From NCBI RefSeq assembly GCF_033115175.1, contig NC_084839.1, forward strand, positions 41,959,501-42,023,500: DNA of 64,000 nt, read 5' to 3'. Every line of letters starts with the position of its first letter. Positions within the stretch are counted from its first letter, which is position 1. Shown here piece by piece: positions 22,083 to 34,199 of the stretch. Source of the DNA: Lepus europaeus (taxonomy: Eukaryota > Chordata > Mammalia > Lagomorpha > Leporidae). Under the pieces are notes generated by a model that ran no database searches, had not been told where the DNA came from, and was given only the letters and a program-made list of their open reading frames with translations. Position numbers and translations under genes: made by a program.

Positions 22083-24293
22083 TTTTTAAAAAAAGCTGCT
22101 AGGCATATTGCTTCGTTTTTTGTCCACCTGAGTCAATTCATTTTTAAAATGTACCCTAATTTTACTTACCATTAAGATATCTTTTAAAAATGCATCAGGG
22201 ATTATAGTAGATAGTACTTTCTTATCACAGGTTTTAAGATGCTGATAGTTCATAAAAACATGTATCTTCATGTTGGAAAAATATGGTAATTCTATTTTGT
22301 TGGGCTGTTTTGATGATTAAAGAGTTGCTAAAAGTTAATGTCTGGCACATAGTTCCCAACAAGCAGTTGCTAGCTGTTATTATTGTGTTGTTGTTACTAC
22401 TATTCCTGTTCCAAGAAATGAATTACTATTATTGTATTGCAATGGACTGTAACACACCCCTCCTGTCCCACCCCCTTCCGCATGCCCCACTCACTCTAAC
22501 TTCCATGCTGGTGCACGGAAACACCGGGGAGATCAACAGAAACATTTACCACTTCTCAGTTCTTGCTGGAGAAGAGCGACAACGGCACGCTCGGCGCAGT
22601 GCTGGCAACTTCAGATCCATGTCGGCCTGCACACTGGTTCTCACACCGGAACTTGAACTGGATGATGGGTACATCGATCCGGTGCTGAAGGATGGGGTCG
22701 GGGGCTGTGTCTAGGGCAGCAGAGACACGGACCAGGGCCACAGTTCTGGGCCTGTCGCTGCCTGCCCCGGTGCTGTGGGTACATGGCTCAGTGTGAGCGC
22801 AGTTTCAGGTTCTTCCCCAGGACACAGAGATAAATAATTACCAGTGCACGGCACTGAGAGGGAGGGGTATAAAGCAGGCCTCTGGTTGGCCCAACTGGCT
22901 GGGAGACGCAGCTGCAGCTGCAGGGTACAGCTAGCAAGCCATGGCATATGCTTGCTTCCATTTTTATTCATATTACTATTCATATCCCCTGCATTTTCCA
23001 GCATGGTCCTATATCTGGTAGGGAGGAACAATGTCTAGGGGGATGCCCACACCACACCTGGTCGTGGGACCATTGTTATTGAGGAAGCCGAGCCCAGGGC
23101 ACACCCCTTACTCTGCGCCCATCCTCCACAACAAACCCCACTATCCTGGAAGCACCTTGAGGAAACGGGGTAGCTGTCCAAGCTAGCAATAAGAGAATTA
23201 GCAATGCAGTGTTCTGTAGGGAGGGTGTACATAGCATTTACTGATAACTCCTTGTGCCAGAGACTGTACCTACATCGTTATTCTGCAAGGTGTCATGACA
23301 ATGCCTTGTTAGGTTTCTGTAAATGGAGGGCCACTGAGGGGCAGGAATGTGCCCAAGACCCTAGGGCTTCTATGCTGGGTTCCTCCACACCCTAAGCTGT
23401 GTGTAAGGAACAGGTGCAGAAGGGACAGGCACTTCATGCCAGCCATCTGGCTGCTCAGGTGGCAGTGCTAAAGATTCTTCACGTGAACCACTGGCCAACT
23501 AAGCATCCTTTCTTCCTTTTGTTCTTCCATTTCATAAATGTTTGCCTGGGAGCCCAGCTCTAAGCACCAGGGGTAACCCAAGGAATCCGACCTATGTCCC
23601 TGAATTTGCAGGGTAGTGGGAAAAGCCATGGAGGGCCCGGGTTTCATGGCTCCTGAAGCTTAAACAACTTGAAGAATTTGCTTTAGGAAAAAGAGCACAA
23701 AATTCAGAACATGGCCTTGCATGGTATACAAGTGAGTGACGGGCCCTAAAGCTTCAACTATGAAAGGGCCACACAATTATGCTTTGGGAAAAAACAAACA
23801 CGTGGGCCAGTGATAACCAAAAAAGAATGGATACAGGGCTGGCGGCAGATCAGAGGAGGCTCTGGGGAGAATTGTCACTTATTCTGAGACCAAAGGGAGG
23901 GCAGCAAGTCCTGGCAGAGGGTTCAGCAGGTGCAGAGCCCAGGTTTTCAGAAAGGGACGAGGAGAACAGCATCTTCTTCCTCCCAGGACCCCAAGGCTCC
24001 AAGGCCCTGAGTTGCCACTTCCTAGAGGTCAACAGCGCCCTGCCCTGAGTGGCACTGTCACATTTCCTCCAGCACCTCTGGGCAATCTCAGGTCCCAGGG
24101 TTGGTTCTGACACTCCAAGAAGGACATCAGCCTGTGCTATCAGCATCTGGCCGTGTGTTCCCAGTTAGCTTATGTTTGTACCTGCCAAAAACAGAACCAT
24201 CTAGAAAAGCTTCCTTTGCCAGAAATTAACCTAAGGTGCAGTGCAGCAACTTTAGAGAAAGAAAAATAGGGAAGGGAGGAGATGGGAGTGTGG
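22083..24293. other. Intergenic, no gene seen
   Basis: A 143-codon frame (22283-22714) is not conserved in any way I recognise. Moderate GC, a few CpGs near 22530-22700. No repeat named. Confidence 0.45.
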
Positions 24294-24308
24294 AGAAGAC
24301 CACCTTTT

Positions 24309-24656
24309 TTTTTTTTTTTTTTTGGACAGGCAGAGTGGACAGTGAGAGAGAGAGACAGAGACAGAGAGAAAGGTCTTCCTTTGCCATTGGTTCACCCTCC
24401 AATGGCCGCCGCGGTCGGTGTGCTGCGGCCAGCGCGCCACGCTGATCCGAAGGCAGGAGCCAGGTGCTTATCCTGGTCTCCCATGGGGTGCAGGGCCCAA
24501 GCACTTGGGCCATCCTCCACTGCACTCCCGGGCCACAGCAGAGAGCTGGCCTGGAAGAGGGGCAACCGGGACAGAATCCGACGCCCTGACCAGAACTAGA
24601 ACCTGGTGTGCCGGCGCTGCACGCGGAGGATTAGCCTATTGAGCCATGGCGCCGGC
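24309..24656 (-). mobile_element. CSINE, full length, young, with TSD
   Basis: Poly-T, ggacaggcagagtggacagtg..., gagccatggcgccggc. TSD agaagaccacctttt (24294-24308) and agaagaccaactttt (24657-24671), one mismatch. Confidence 0.96.
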
Positions 24657-24684
24657 AGAAGACCAACTTTTAAAAGAAAATCCA

Positions 24685-25017
24685 GACCAGCGCCCAGCTC
24701 ACTAGGCTAATTCTCCGCCTGCGGCGCCGGCACTCCGGGTTCTAGTCATGGTCAGGATTCTGTCCTGGTTGCCCCTCTTCCAGGTCAGCTCTCTGCTGTG
24801 GCCCGGGAGTACTGTGGAGGATGGCCCAAGTGCTTGGGCCCTGCACCCCATGGGAGACCAGGAGAAGCACCTGGCTCCTGGCTTCGGATCAGCGCGGTGC
24901 ACTGGCCACAGCGCGCCAGCCGTGGCAGCCATTGGAGGGTGAACCAACGGAAAAGGAAGACCTTTCTCTCTGTCTTTCTCTCTCACTGTCCACTCTGTCA
25001 ACAACAACAACAAAAAG
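24685..25017 (+). mobile_element. CSINE, full length, head-to-head with its neighbour
   Basis: From gaccagcgcccagctcactagg to tccactctgtc followed by (AAC)n. It lies 28 bp from the preceding minus-strand copy and is about as similar to it as two young copies are, so the two form a long inverted repeat. Confidence 0.95.
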
Positions 25018-25943
25018 CAAGCAATAAGCAGAGTACCCTCCTTGCTCCAAGTTCTTAGTGAACACATGTCTTGTTCTTTGTTCCCATTTGTGTGAGCATC
25101 AGGCCCGGTGAAGCGAGGTTTGCTGAGTGGGCAACTCTCACAGTCCCAGGCGTTGCATCTGATGGGGCTTCCCTGGAGGCTCCAGTTCCAGGGATGTCAT
25201 AGGGCACACACACTGGCACCTTTCTTACTGCCCAGGCTGGTCAGGGGTCCTGGAAACCTGTGTGCTTTCACTGAGTTTCGGTGGGAATAATGATACTTGC
25301 CCTCCGCTTGTGGTTGAGAGGGGAGGAATAAAGGAGGAGTTGGGATGAATAGCTCCCTCCAAAGGTCAAAGTATTGAGTCCTCCATGGCACAACCCACTG
25401 TGTGCTGCAGCAGCTCCAAGGTCAGCTGGAAGGAGGACCTTGACCAAGTCTCACTTGTGACCTGAGAATGGATCCTTCCCCTAAGAAACAGGAGGCACAG
25501 CTCCTACCACGTCACGACTTGTGGCAGACAGAGAGGCAACCAGGCGCTTGAATGGGCAGAGGGGAGCTGGAAGACAGTGTCCAGCACCTGGCTCTCCTGA
25601 TCATGCTTCAGCATCCTGCTCTTGGGCTATACATGCTCCCAGGTCTCTGCTCACACCTGCAGAATGCATTAAAAAATACGATGGGGAAGGGAAGAGGAAA
25701 ATGAAGAAAGGTTGGAATTTGTATGGAGGGTAAACCCAACAGATCATACCCATCCAGCACCTGGGAAGAGGACCTAGTGGGAGACATCTGCTCTCTGCTC
25801 ACACCAGGCTCTTGCCTTCCGGACACACAGCTTGACTTTGATTTCCAGCCTCCCCTGCAGTGACCTGTGGACACGTGGCTAAGTCCTAGCCAATGAGATG
25901 CAAGTGACTTGGCCTAGGGAAACTTCCTGGGCTTGTTCCTTAG
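25018..25943. other. Intergenic, nothing recognised
   Basis: Between the inverted CSINE pair and the next CSINE. No gene-like signal. Confidence 0.5.
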
Positions 25944-25953
25944 CTTTTCTCTT

Positions 25954-26292
25954 AAAATAGGATTTCTTTATTTGAAAGGTAGGATGACAGGAAGAGAAAG
26001 GAAGACACACACACACACACACTCAGAGCACTTTGATCTGCTGATTCACTCCCCAGATGGCTGTAAAGCTTGGAGCAGGGCCCAGCCAAAGGAGACAGAA
26101 GCTCCATCCTGGTACCCCATGTATGTGGGTGGCAGGGGCCCACATGCTTGGGCCATCTTCCACTGTTTTCCCAGGTGCATCAGCAGGAAGATGGACTGGA
26201 AGCAGAGCAGCCAGGACTCAAAGTTGCGCTCTGATGTGGGATGCCAGTGTTGCAGGCAGTGGCTTAACCCACTGTGCCACAATACTGGTTCC
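25954..26292 (-). mobile_element. CSINE with TSD
   Basis: Reads aaaataggatttctttatttgaaagg to cactgtgccacaatactgg. TSD cttttctctt at 25944-25953 and 26293-26302. Carries a short (AC)n. Confidence 0.92.
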
Positions 26293-26686
26293 CTTTTCTC
26301 TTGTCAAAAGATTAATTAGACATTATGGATGATCAGAGAAGCCAGAGAAGGGCTGGGCTATCCCTTGGACCTGTTCGGCATCCAACACTGTTAGCATCTG
26401 CTGAGTTTGAGTTTTTACACATTTGGTGGTCTGTTGTTAGAACACTTAGAACAGTTAACACACCCTAATTCACACAGATCAGCACAGTCCATGAATTCAG
26501 CCACCTCCAGGAAGCCCATGACAATCTCCTTTCTGCCACCTGCTCCTTTATTTGCTATTGAGTCATTTCATAGCAGGGGACTAAAATTTAAACTTGGGGC
26601 TCACATCTTTCTTTTCTATTTGACACCATGTCTAGCAAAAGGCCAGTCCCAGGGGTAATTAACTTGCTGGTGGTTAAGATGCCAGA

Positions 26687-26985
26687 GGGGCCAGCACTGT
26701 GTATAGCAGGTAAAGCCACCGCCCATATGGGTGCCGGTTCAAGTCCCAGCTGCTCCACTTCCCATCCAGCTCTCTGCTATGGCCTGGGGAAGCAGTGGAA
26801 GTGGCCCAATCTTTGGGCCCCTACACCTGCATGGAAGACCAGAAGAAGCTGCTGGCTCCTGGCTTCGGATTGGCCCCGCTCCGGCCATTGTGACCATTTG
26901 GGGACTGAGCCAGTGAGTAGAAGACCTCTCTCTGTCTCTCAACTCTCAAATAAATCCATAAATAAACACATTTTTAAAATTATTT
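26687..26985 (+). mobile_element. CSINE
   Basis: Reads ggggccagcactgtgtatagcaggtaaagcc to caactctcaaataaatcc. TSD weak (ttaagat on both sides). Confidence 0.9.
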
Positions 26986-27241
26986 TTTAAGATTGAGAAG
27001 GGCTAGGGGAGGAGATAGAGGGCAGTTGAAAGAGTTCCCAAACATGGTTAGACACAAGGGCTGATGTCTAGAGTTCCACAGCACAGCTGGGTGCCTGTAG
27101 TTCAGGGTGGCGCATTTTTATCTTATGAAGAACTAGGAAGGAGGAGCTAGAAGGCTCCAAGCGGGGAACAAGGATAAGCAGATGGGGATGCTGATCTGAT
27201 TGACCACTACGTGCTGTGCACATATTTCAAAATAGCACACT

Positions 27242-27568
27242 GGGGGCCAGCGCTTTGGCGCCTGTGGTGCCAGCATCCCAGGGCACCAGTTCAAATCCCG
27301 GCTGCTCCAGTTCCAATCCAGCTCTCTGCTATGGCCTGGGAAAGCAGTAGAAGATGGCCCAAGTCCTTGGGGCCCTGCACTCGTGTGGGAGACCTGCAAG
27401 AAGCTCCTGGCTCCTGGCTTTGGATCAGCTCAGCTCCAGCCATTGCGGCCAATTTGGGAGTGAACCAGTGAATGGAAGACCTCTCTCTCTCTCTCTCTCT
27501 CTCTCCCTCTCTCTCTGCTTCTTCTCTCTGTGTAACTCTTTCAAATAAATAATTTTTTTTTAAAAAAA
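27242..27568 (+). mobile_element. CSINE with (TC)n
   Basis: Reads gggggccagcgctttggcgcctg to actctttcaaataaataattt. CT-rich block at 27480-27530. Confidence 0.93.
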
Positions 27569-27899
27569 GAATGTTTAAAACATTTACATTGAACAAAAAT
27601 GTCCCTTTTACTCTGAAATGTTTTGCAATTCCTGAGTGTTCATCAGATCTTGCACACTTTTAGCCCTACCTCTTCTTATTTGTGATACCATTATAGTAGA
27701 GCTCTAAAATTCCAATTTCCAATTGCTCACTGTTGTTACACGGAAGCACCGTTTATTTTGTGAATTGATCTTTTAAATTAACCACCTTGATGAACATATT
27801 TACTACTTCTAGGAGCTGTTTTGAAGATTCTATTACATTTATTTCCTTGATGGTACTGATCACGATCATCTGCAGATACATTTTACCTTTTCTGTTAAT

Positions 27900-29050
27900 T
27901 GCACAGTACGGAATCTTCGCCAGCGGGGCTGGGAGCTGGATCAACAGCAGCAGGTGCAGAGGTCCGCGGGGTCCTGCTACGGATGGGCTGGGACGCAGGA
28001 TCGGGCTCGGCGTTGAAAGGTCGCGAGCAACCTGTGCTCGGCCCCGCAGCTGCCACCCCGGGGCCCTGCGTCCAGCGGTGCTCCCTGGCCACTGCCGCCG
28101 CCCGCACCCCGGCGTCGGGAGCTGCCCTCTGAGCTTGGTCGGCGAGCCCCCGGAATTCCGCTTCCCGCAGAGTCTGGCTTCTTCAATCCCAGCGTGGACC
28201 GAACGAAGGGACACGGCTGGAGCCCCGGCACAGGGAGCGGAGCAGAAGTCTTCACAGCGGCGGAAGCCGTGACGGGGCGGGAGGAGCCGGCATGTCCTGT
28301 CCCCTGCTCCCGACGGACAAGGGACAAAGGCAGCGCCCTGACGGCCGAGAAGCTGCCCATGCCATAACCCCACAAATGGGGAGCCAGTGGCCAGGGATGT
28401 TGGCCTGAACCACACAGCGCGAGTCCCCCTTCCGCCGGGGGACACTCCGGAGCCCTGGCTGGGCCGCCGCTGCATGTCTGCTCCTGGGCCTTGGGAAGCT
28501 TCCTGGGACTGCGGCCTCGCCCGTCCCCACCTTCCGCTGGCTTTCTCCCCTCCTGGCTCCGGGCCTTGAACCCCCCTGGGCGGAGATGAGCTCCGGGCAC
28601 GGCCGCCTCCTGCCACGCACCCCGCAACCCTTCTCGCAGCTAACCCGGGGAGCCAGACTCGCCCAAACCCTCCTGACGTCCAAGATTTCCCGATCCGAGC
28701 TGCCGCGGGGCTCGGGCCGTTGCGCTCGCGTCCGCCAGAGGGCGCGGTCGGTCCGCGGAGCCGGGCGCGGGAGGCCGGGGCGCAGAGGCGCGGCCTGTGG
28801 GGATTCCGTCACAGGCCCACGGAGGAGACCCAGCCGCCTCCAAGGTGCACGTTTGGGAAAGGAGGACAGAGGCCCAGGAGAGCGCTGTTCCTGACGCTTT
28901 TCCTGCTTGCAGTGTTTGGCGAGCGCAGAGTCGCGCCCTGTGTGTTGCAGGACAGGAGAGAGGAGTCATTCTCACCACCTGGCCGACAGGTGCGTGGCAG
29001 GTGTGCGGCCCGGCAGGGTCGCTGCTGGACAGGCAGGCACTCCTAATCCG
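27900..29050. promoter_or_regulatory. Orphan CpG island between SRBD1 and PRKCE
   Basis: About 1.1 kb of CpG-dense DNA (for example 27950-28280 and 28600-28900) lies 7 kb upstream of PRKCE with no recognisable gene. Long frames exist on both strands (up to 287 codons) but resemble no protein I know and overlap each other, as expected in stop-poor GC-rich DNA. It may be an alternative PRKCE promoter, a lncRNA promoter or an enhancer. A 5'-truncated CSINE forms the downstream edge. Confidence 0.65.
28732..28745 (+). promoter_or_regulatory. Near-consensus CTCF motif
   Basis: CCGCCAGAGGGCGC matches the CTCF core (CCASYAGRKGGCRS) at every position but the third. It sits inside the orphan CpG island, between the two divergent genes. 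Confidence 0.55.
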
Positions 29051-29282
29051 AGTCCCATCCAGCTCCCCGCTGATGTGCACGCTAGGAGGCAGCAGGTGAT
29101 GGCTTGGGCCCCTGCACTCACATGGGGGACCTGGATGGCGCTCCTGGCTCCTGGCTCCGGCCTGGCCCAGTCCTGGCTGCTGAGGACACTGGAGGAGTGA
29201 AGCAGCAGGATGGAAGATCCCTGCCTACCTTGCTCTGCCTTTCAAATAAAGTGAAAAATAAATAACTTCTTAAAAAAATAAA
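29035..29282 (+). mobile_element. 5'-truncated CSINE at the edge of the orphan CpG island
   Basis: Begins in the middle of the family sequence (tccgagtcccatccagctccccgctgatg) and runs to ctgcctttcaaataaag and an A-rich tail. The tRNA-like head is missing. Confidence 0.85.
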
Positions 29283-29451
29283 GACAGGTACCACCAACTA
29301 TGCTAAATCTAGGGGGAGAGGTAAGGGCTGTAAGAAAGGAGGGCAAGGGCGGGGGGAGCCCAGGGCCTCAGCTGGGGGAAGGAGACCTGGGGAGGGGGCA
29401 GTTGGGGGGGAAGCTGAAGGCAGGGAAGCATTTACCACCCTGCATCGCGTG

Positions 29452-29650
29452 CCAGGGACTTCAGAAAGTGCATGGGAAAATGGAATTAAAAGGTAAGTTC
29501 ATTTGGGTGCAAGAAATTTTTGAGATCTAGGCATAGATTTTTTTCATGAACTTTTTGAAAATCACTGCATAGACACGGGTCTCAATTTTTTTTTTTTTTG
29601 CACCAAAATCAACTTATCCTTTAATCTCCTTTTCCATAAACTTGAAAAAA
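29452..29650 (+). mobile_element. MITE copy 2 with adjacent inverted arm
   Basis: A complete short element (agggacttcagaaagtgcatgg ... catgaactttttgaaaatc, 29452-29562) is followed directly by a second arm in reverse orientation (gcaccaaaatcaacttatcctttaatc ... ccataaacttga). The two make a hairpin-forming unit. Confidence 0.7.
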
Positions 29651-29654
29651 TGTC

Positions 29655-29721
29655 TATTTTCATCTACTTAAAAGGCAGAGCTTCACAGCCACACAGAGTT
29701 AGAGACACACACAGACAGAGA

Positions 29722-29761
<40 letters not shown>

Positions 29762-29975
29762 AAAATGCCTGCAATAGCCAGGAGCCAGGAGCTCCATCCA
29801 GGTCTCCGAGGTGGGTGGCAAGGCCCCAGCACTTGAGCCGTCCTCTGCTGCCTCCCAGTGTGCTTTAGCAGGGAGCTGGATCTGAAGTGGGAGCTGGGAC
29901 CGGAACCCATACTCTGATATGGGATGTGAGTGTCCCAAGTCAGGGCTTAACCGGCCACACCCCAACGCCCGTCCC
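29655..29975 (-). mobile_element. CSINE with (GA)n
   Basis: Reads cttaaaaggcagagcttcacagcc to ggccacaccccaacgcccgtccc. (GA)17 at 29727-29760. Sits next to MITE copy 2. Confidence 0.9.
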
Positions 29976-30544
29976 TTCTGTAAATCTTTTAGAAGAACCT
30001 AGTGGACTCTGTGAATTCACACAGTCGTGGTTATACATTTTGTTAGGCTGGAGTGACTGTTACTGGTAATGAAAACAACATCCCAGCCCTCAAGCCCTCG
30101 CTTGCTGGCACTGAAAAGTGAATTAGAGGCAGAGAGGGCCTAAGCGACTGTCCAGTCCGATCAGTCATGCTGGTCACTGACCAGATGTCCCCGGGGCACC
30201 TGCAGAAACAGCAGCTCCTCCTGGCACAGGTATCGCAGAACTGTCCCCCCGGAGAACACCAACGCACCTGTGCGGCTGTCTGTGTCAGGAGAGAAAAAGT
30301 GAAACACACAAGCTGAGGAGCGAGCGGTCTTTTTCTTTTAAAGACTCTCATCGCAAAACGACCTAAGCAAGAACCCTATCAAGCCTGGTCCCCCTGAGAA
30401 GGATTGTATTAGTTATTATAGTGTACACTGAGTGTACTTATAAAAATGCCCATCTACAGCAAGTGGGTTTACAGAAATCTTGCTCCCAGGGGATTACAAT
30501 GTGATTGGCGTTATTGTCGTTACATGGTGTGCAGTGGTTCCAGT

Positions 30545-30660
30545 GTGACCAGTGCAGGAGGCAGTGGGTTTACCTAGGAGACTGGGGTTTAGGCCTCTAT
30601 TCTGTGTGTGCTCCTTCGGAAATTCAGTTAACTTCTTTAACTTTCCTCAGGTCACAGAGG
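30545..30660 (+). mobile_element. MIR fragment
   Basis: The string gggtttaggcctctattctgtg...aaattcagttaacttctttaactttcctcagg resembles the sense centre of MIR. It is cut by the CSINE that follows. Confidence 0.5.
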
Positions 30661-30661
30661 C

Positions 30662-31001
30662 TTTATTTTATTTTATTTTATTTTTTTACAGGCAGAGTGG
30701 ATAGTGAGAAAGAGACAGAGAGAAAGGTCTTCCTTTTGCCGTTGGTTCACCCTCCAATGACCGCTGCGGCCGGCGCATTGCGCTGATCCGAAGCCAGGAG
30801 CCAGGTGCTTGTCCTGGTCTCCCATGCGGGTGCAGGGCCCAAGGACTTGGGCCATCCTCCACTGCCTTCCCGGGCCATAGCAGAGAGCTGGCCTGGAAGA
30901 GGGGCAACCGGGATAGAATCCGGCGCCCCGACCGGGACTAGAACCCGGTGTGCCAGCGCCGCAAGGCGGAGGATTAGCCTGTTAAGCCACGGCGCCGGCC
31001 A
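30662..31001 (-). mobile_element. CSINE, young, with TSD and (TTTA)n tail
   Basis: (TTTTA)n tail, acaggcagagtggatag..., gttaagccacggcgccggcc. TSD core acagaggc at 30654-30661 and 31002-31009. Confidence 0.95.
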
Positions 31002-31009
31002 ACAGAGGC

Positions 31010-32536
31010 ATTTTATCACAAGAAAACTATGGACACGGCGATCTCCCAGGCCCTGCAGACTATGACTCACACGTGGCTCAGTTCTGTGTCCAAATACCTC
31101 CTGGGTGCCGCCCTTGAGGCCCTGAGGGTCCCGTGAGGCTGGGCCTGTGGCAGGGTGTGGGAGCTCTGGTGGCCGGGAGGCGTGAGAGTATGCAGGACTC
31201 TCCTAGTCTGCCCGTCTTCTGTGTGCAGTGGCCCAGGGCCAGTGGCGGAGGTTGAACGGTCCCACTCTTTATCGGCTTAGCGTGTGCTACCCCGAATCAC
31301 CTCCCTGCACCAGTTACTGGACAGCAACACGGATGGCCGTCTCCAGTGCCATTCCCCAAGTAGCAGTGGCCCTTCCCAGCCCGCTGTGGTTGGAGGAGGG
31401 GTCACAGGCCAGCATGAGTGATGCTCAGCTTCCACGTGGCCACGGAATCGCCTGGCTGAGCCCCTCCAGCTGTGCTTTAGCTCCTTGCCTAGGACCAGCC
31501 ATGCTCCGGCACGTGGCTTGGCAGTCGGCCTGCAGGCAGGAATGAACATGGAACAGACGAGGCACCCAGCTCCCAGCCGACCTGCACACACGAACAGTGT
31601 GTGTGAGCGAGACCTTTGCTATTTTAACACCGCAGGATTTGGGATGTACTGGCTACAGCAGGACCATCCAGGCCATCTCAGCTACTCAAGGGTCATTGTG
31701 TGCCAGCATTTTTGTTTTCCTACTGCTCCAAACGGCATGACACTAAAAATGTGAACTGCAGTAGGAATCGTCCAATTGCTGTTTGTTGTCCTGAGAGCAC
31801 CTGCTGTAGCGTCAGTACATACAGGTACTTAGTTAAGATCCCTGGGCTGACACATATCTGAAAATCCCAAGAAGCAGCCCGATATCTGAATCCAAGAAGG
31901 TGAGGTATGGGATAGTGTTTTCCATAAGGGGCCCAGGAGTATGGGGCTTGGAAGGAGAGGACACCAGGCCATCTCCTTCCCGCATGTTTCTGAGCTCCAT
32001 GGGGCCACCTCTGACCCCTCTACGTCCATGCAGGTGTAACAGCCGCTTGGCCTCTGAGTCACCAGCAACAGGCCTGGGGCAAAGTAAGCAAGCAGCTGGG
32101 AGTCAGCGGAGGGCGGGGCTGGGGCAGGGCTGGTGTCGCCAGGGCTGCAGTACATTCTGCCCTGACCCAGGTGTTGAACTCTGTTCCTGGAGCATGTGTG
32201 GAATGTCTGACAGGTGCAGGCCAGGCAGACCTCTGCAGCAGGCCCTTGGCATTCTGCAAAGGGCCATGTGAGCCCAGAGCCCAGTAGCAGGGCCATGAAT
32301 ACTGGCATGCAAGCAAGAATTACTGATTGCTGTTTTACCTTCTAAGCCACCCCTGGACTGGCTTCCATTTGCACTTGAAATGTGGAGCCCCTACCCACCC
32401 TGAGTGCACATAAAAGTTTTCCCACCGACAAGATGGCATCCGGCATCTGGCATCTTCACAGTGTGCTTGGGGAAGATCTGTTTTCATCTGGCCGAGTTTG
32501 AGAGTATGAAGGTGACAGATTTGTTTCGAAATGAGG
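31010..32536. other. Intergenic, GC-moderate, no gene seen
   Basis: Open frames of 100-160 codons on both strands overlap and show no known motif. No SINE. Confidence 0.5.
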
Positions 32537-32544
32537 AAGCAGTT

Positions 32545-32875
32545 GGGGCCGGCACTGTGGTGCAGTAGGTTAATCCTCTGCCGGTGGCGCCAGCATCCTG
32601 TAAGGACAAAGGTTCTAGTCCTGGCCACTTCTCTTCTGATCCAGCTCTCTGCTGTGGCCTGGGAAAGCAGCAGCAGATGGCCCAAGTGCTTGGGCCCCTG
32701 CACCCGCATGGGAGACCAGGAGGAAGCTCCTGGCTTTGGATCAGTGCAGTTCTGGCAATTGTAGCCATTTGGGGAGTGAACCAGCTGAAGGAAGACCTTT
32801 CTGTCTTTCTCACTGTAACTCGACCTCTCAAATAAATAAATAAAATATTGAAAGAAAAAAAGCAAGCAAGCAAGC
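32545..32875 (+). mobile_element. CSINE with (CAAG)n tail
   Basis: Reads ggggccggcactgtggtgcagtagg to cctctcaaataaataaataaa, then a (AGCA)n tail to about 32881. TSD aagcagtt (32537-32544) and aagcagta (32876-32883). Confidence 0.93.
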
Positions 32876-32883
32876 AAGCAGTA

Positions 32884-34199
32884 AGGATAGGAAACCAGCA
32901 ATGTGTGTGTGCAGAGTACCAGAGCTCTCCCCTTTATATGAAGAAAAACATTCATTGAACACAAAACGGGTGTTCTGTTTGGCCTCATCTCTTACCATCT
33001 GCATCTGCAGAAACCTGTAATAGGAGGGAGCCGGTCCTTGCTCAGCTGCAGACAGCATGGAGGCAGGTGCTGCCTTCCTGGACCCTGACCCAGGCTGCAG
33101 GGAGACAGTGTTGGAAGCTGGAAGGTTATGTTTGAGATAGTCGCCGACAGGCAATGGCCTCTACTTCATGTATTTGGCAGTCTTGCCTTGGGGAGGGAAG
33201 GGATGGAAATATCACATGCAAAAAGTTCAAGTTCAGTGTGTCCTTAATTCTAAACATATGTCCTGCTTAGTACACTAAAAAGGAGGGATTCAGGTCAATG
33301 TTTTTCAATCCAACCTACTTCCATTTGCATGCAAGATAGGCCGCACTCAGAGCCAGCGGAGGGAAGGTGTGCCACAGTAAGTAGACCAGGAGCCCTAACT
33401 TCACAAACTTCTCGACTTTCTAGACCTCCAACACGCTTCACAAATGGAGCACCCAGCTCCTATGCGGAGATGCAAGGGGTGCCATGCGCTCAGCAGTTTA
33501 AAACATATTTTAGTGCAATACTTAAAATTATTTAAAATGTGCACGGTGTGTCCACTCTGGCTTCTTATATTAACTTAAAAAAAAATATGCATCGCATCAG
33601 AGTGCTGAGCTTCTTGGTGCCTTTACCGTTTGTCTCTCAAGAGTCTCTGGGTCACCTCCCTCCCAGGCTGGCCCTGCCTCTCAGTGCATTTGCAGAAGGT
33701 GAAACCCCACTTGCTTGCCCCCCAGGAGAAAAAAGCGCAAGAACAACAGATTGGTGGAACCCAGAAGCAGAGGAGGAAAACACTGCAATGAGCAAAAGAG
33801 ATACAAATTAAACAGCAAAGAACTGATAGGCACGGCCAGCTGGTGGGAGTGGCCACAGTAGGCGCAACTCTGGGAGCCCGAGGTTTTTCATGGGAATGGT
33901 CTCTGTAGTCCCTAAGGTTGCATGGGAGTCCCTAGCTGCCCGATCAGCCGGCGGGGCTCCTGGAAACTTCCAGTAAGCGGCTGCAGGCGTCTGCTACCAA
34001 AAGGCGATGTCTGCCACGACGGCCTTGGGACTTTTCTGATGGTTTGGGGACCCGTGTGCCACCTGTCCTTGTGCTTCCATTGTTCCACACACTGCCTCCT
34101 TCCTCACCTCCAAGCCTTTGAAAGCCTCTACGGCGACAGGCAAATGATAACCTTGTTGCTACCCAGGAAAAAAGGGACTGGGAGGCAGGTTTGAATTTT
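32884..34199. other. Upstream flank of the PRKCE CpG island
   Basis: No interspersed repeat or gene recognised. This begins the CSINE-free interval around the PRKCE 5' end. Confidence 0.5.

Noticed and set aside
27753-28812. Overlapping frames of 161-287 codons on both strands in the orphan CpG island
   Set aside because: GC-rich DNA is poor in stops. The frames overlap on opposite strands, show no domain I recognise and differ in composition from normal proteins.
29727-29761. GA and CT tracts considered as CRISPR-like or satellite arrays
   Set aside because: They are pure dinucleotide repeats within SINEs, with no repeat-spacer pattern.
32335-32988. 217-codon minus-strand frame
   Set aside because: Its centre is an antisense CSINE, and the peptide repeats those of other CSINE copies.
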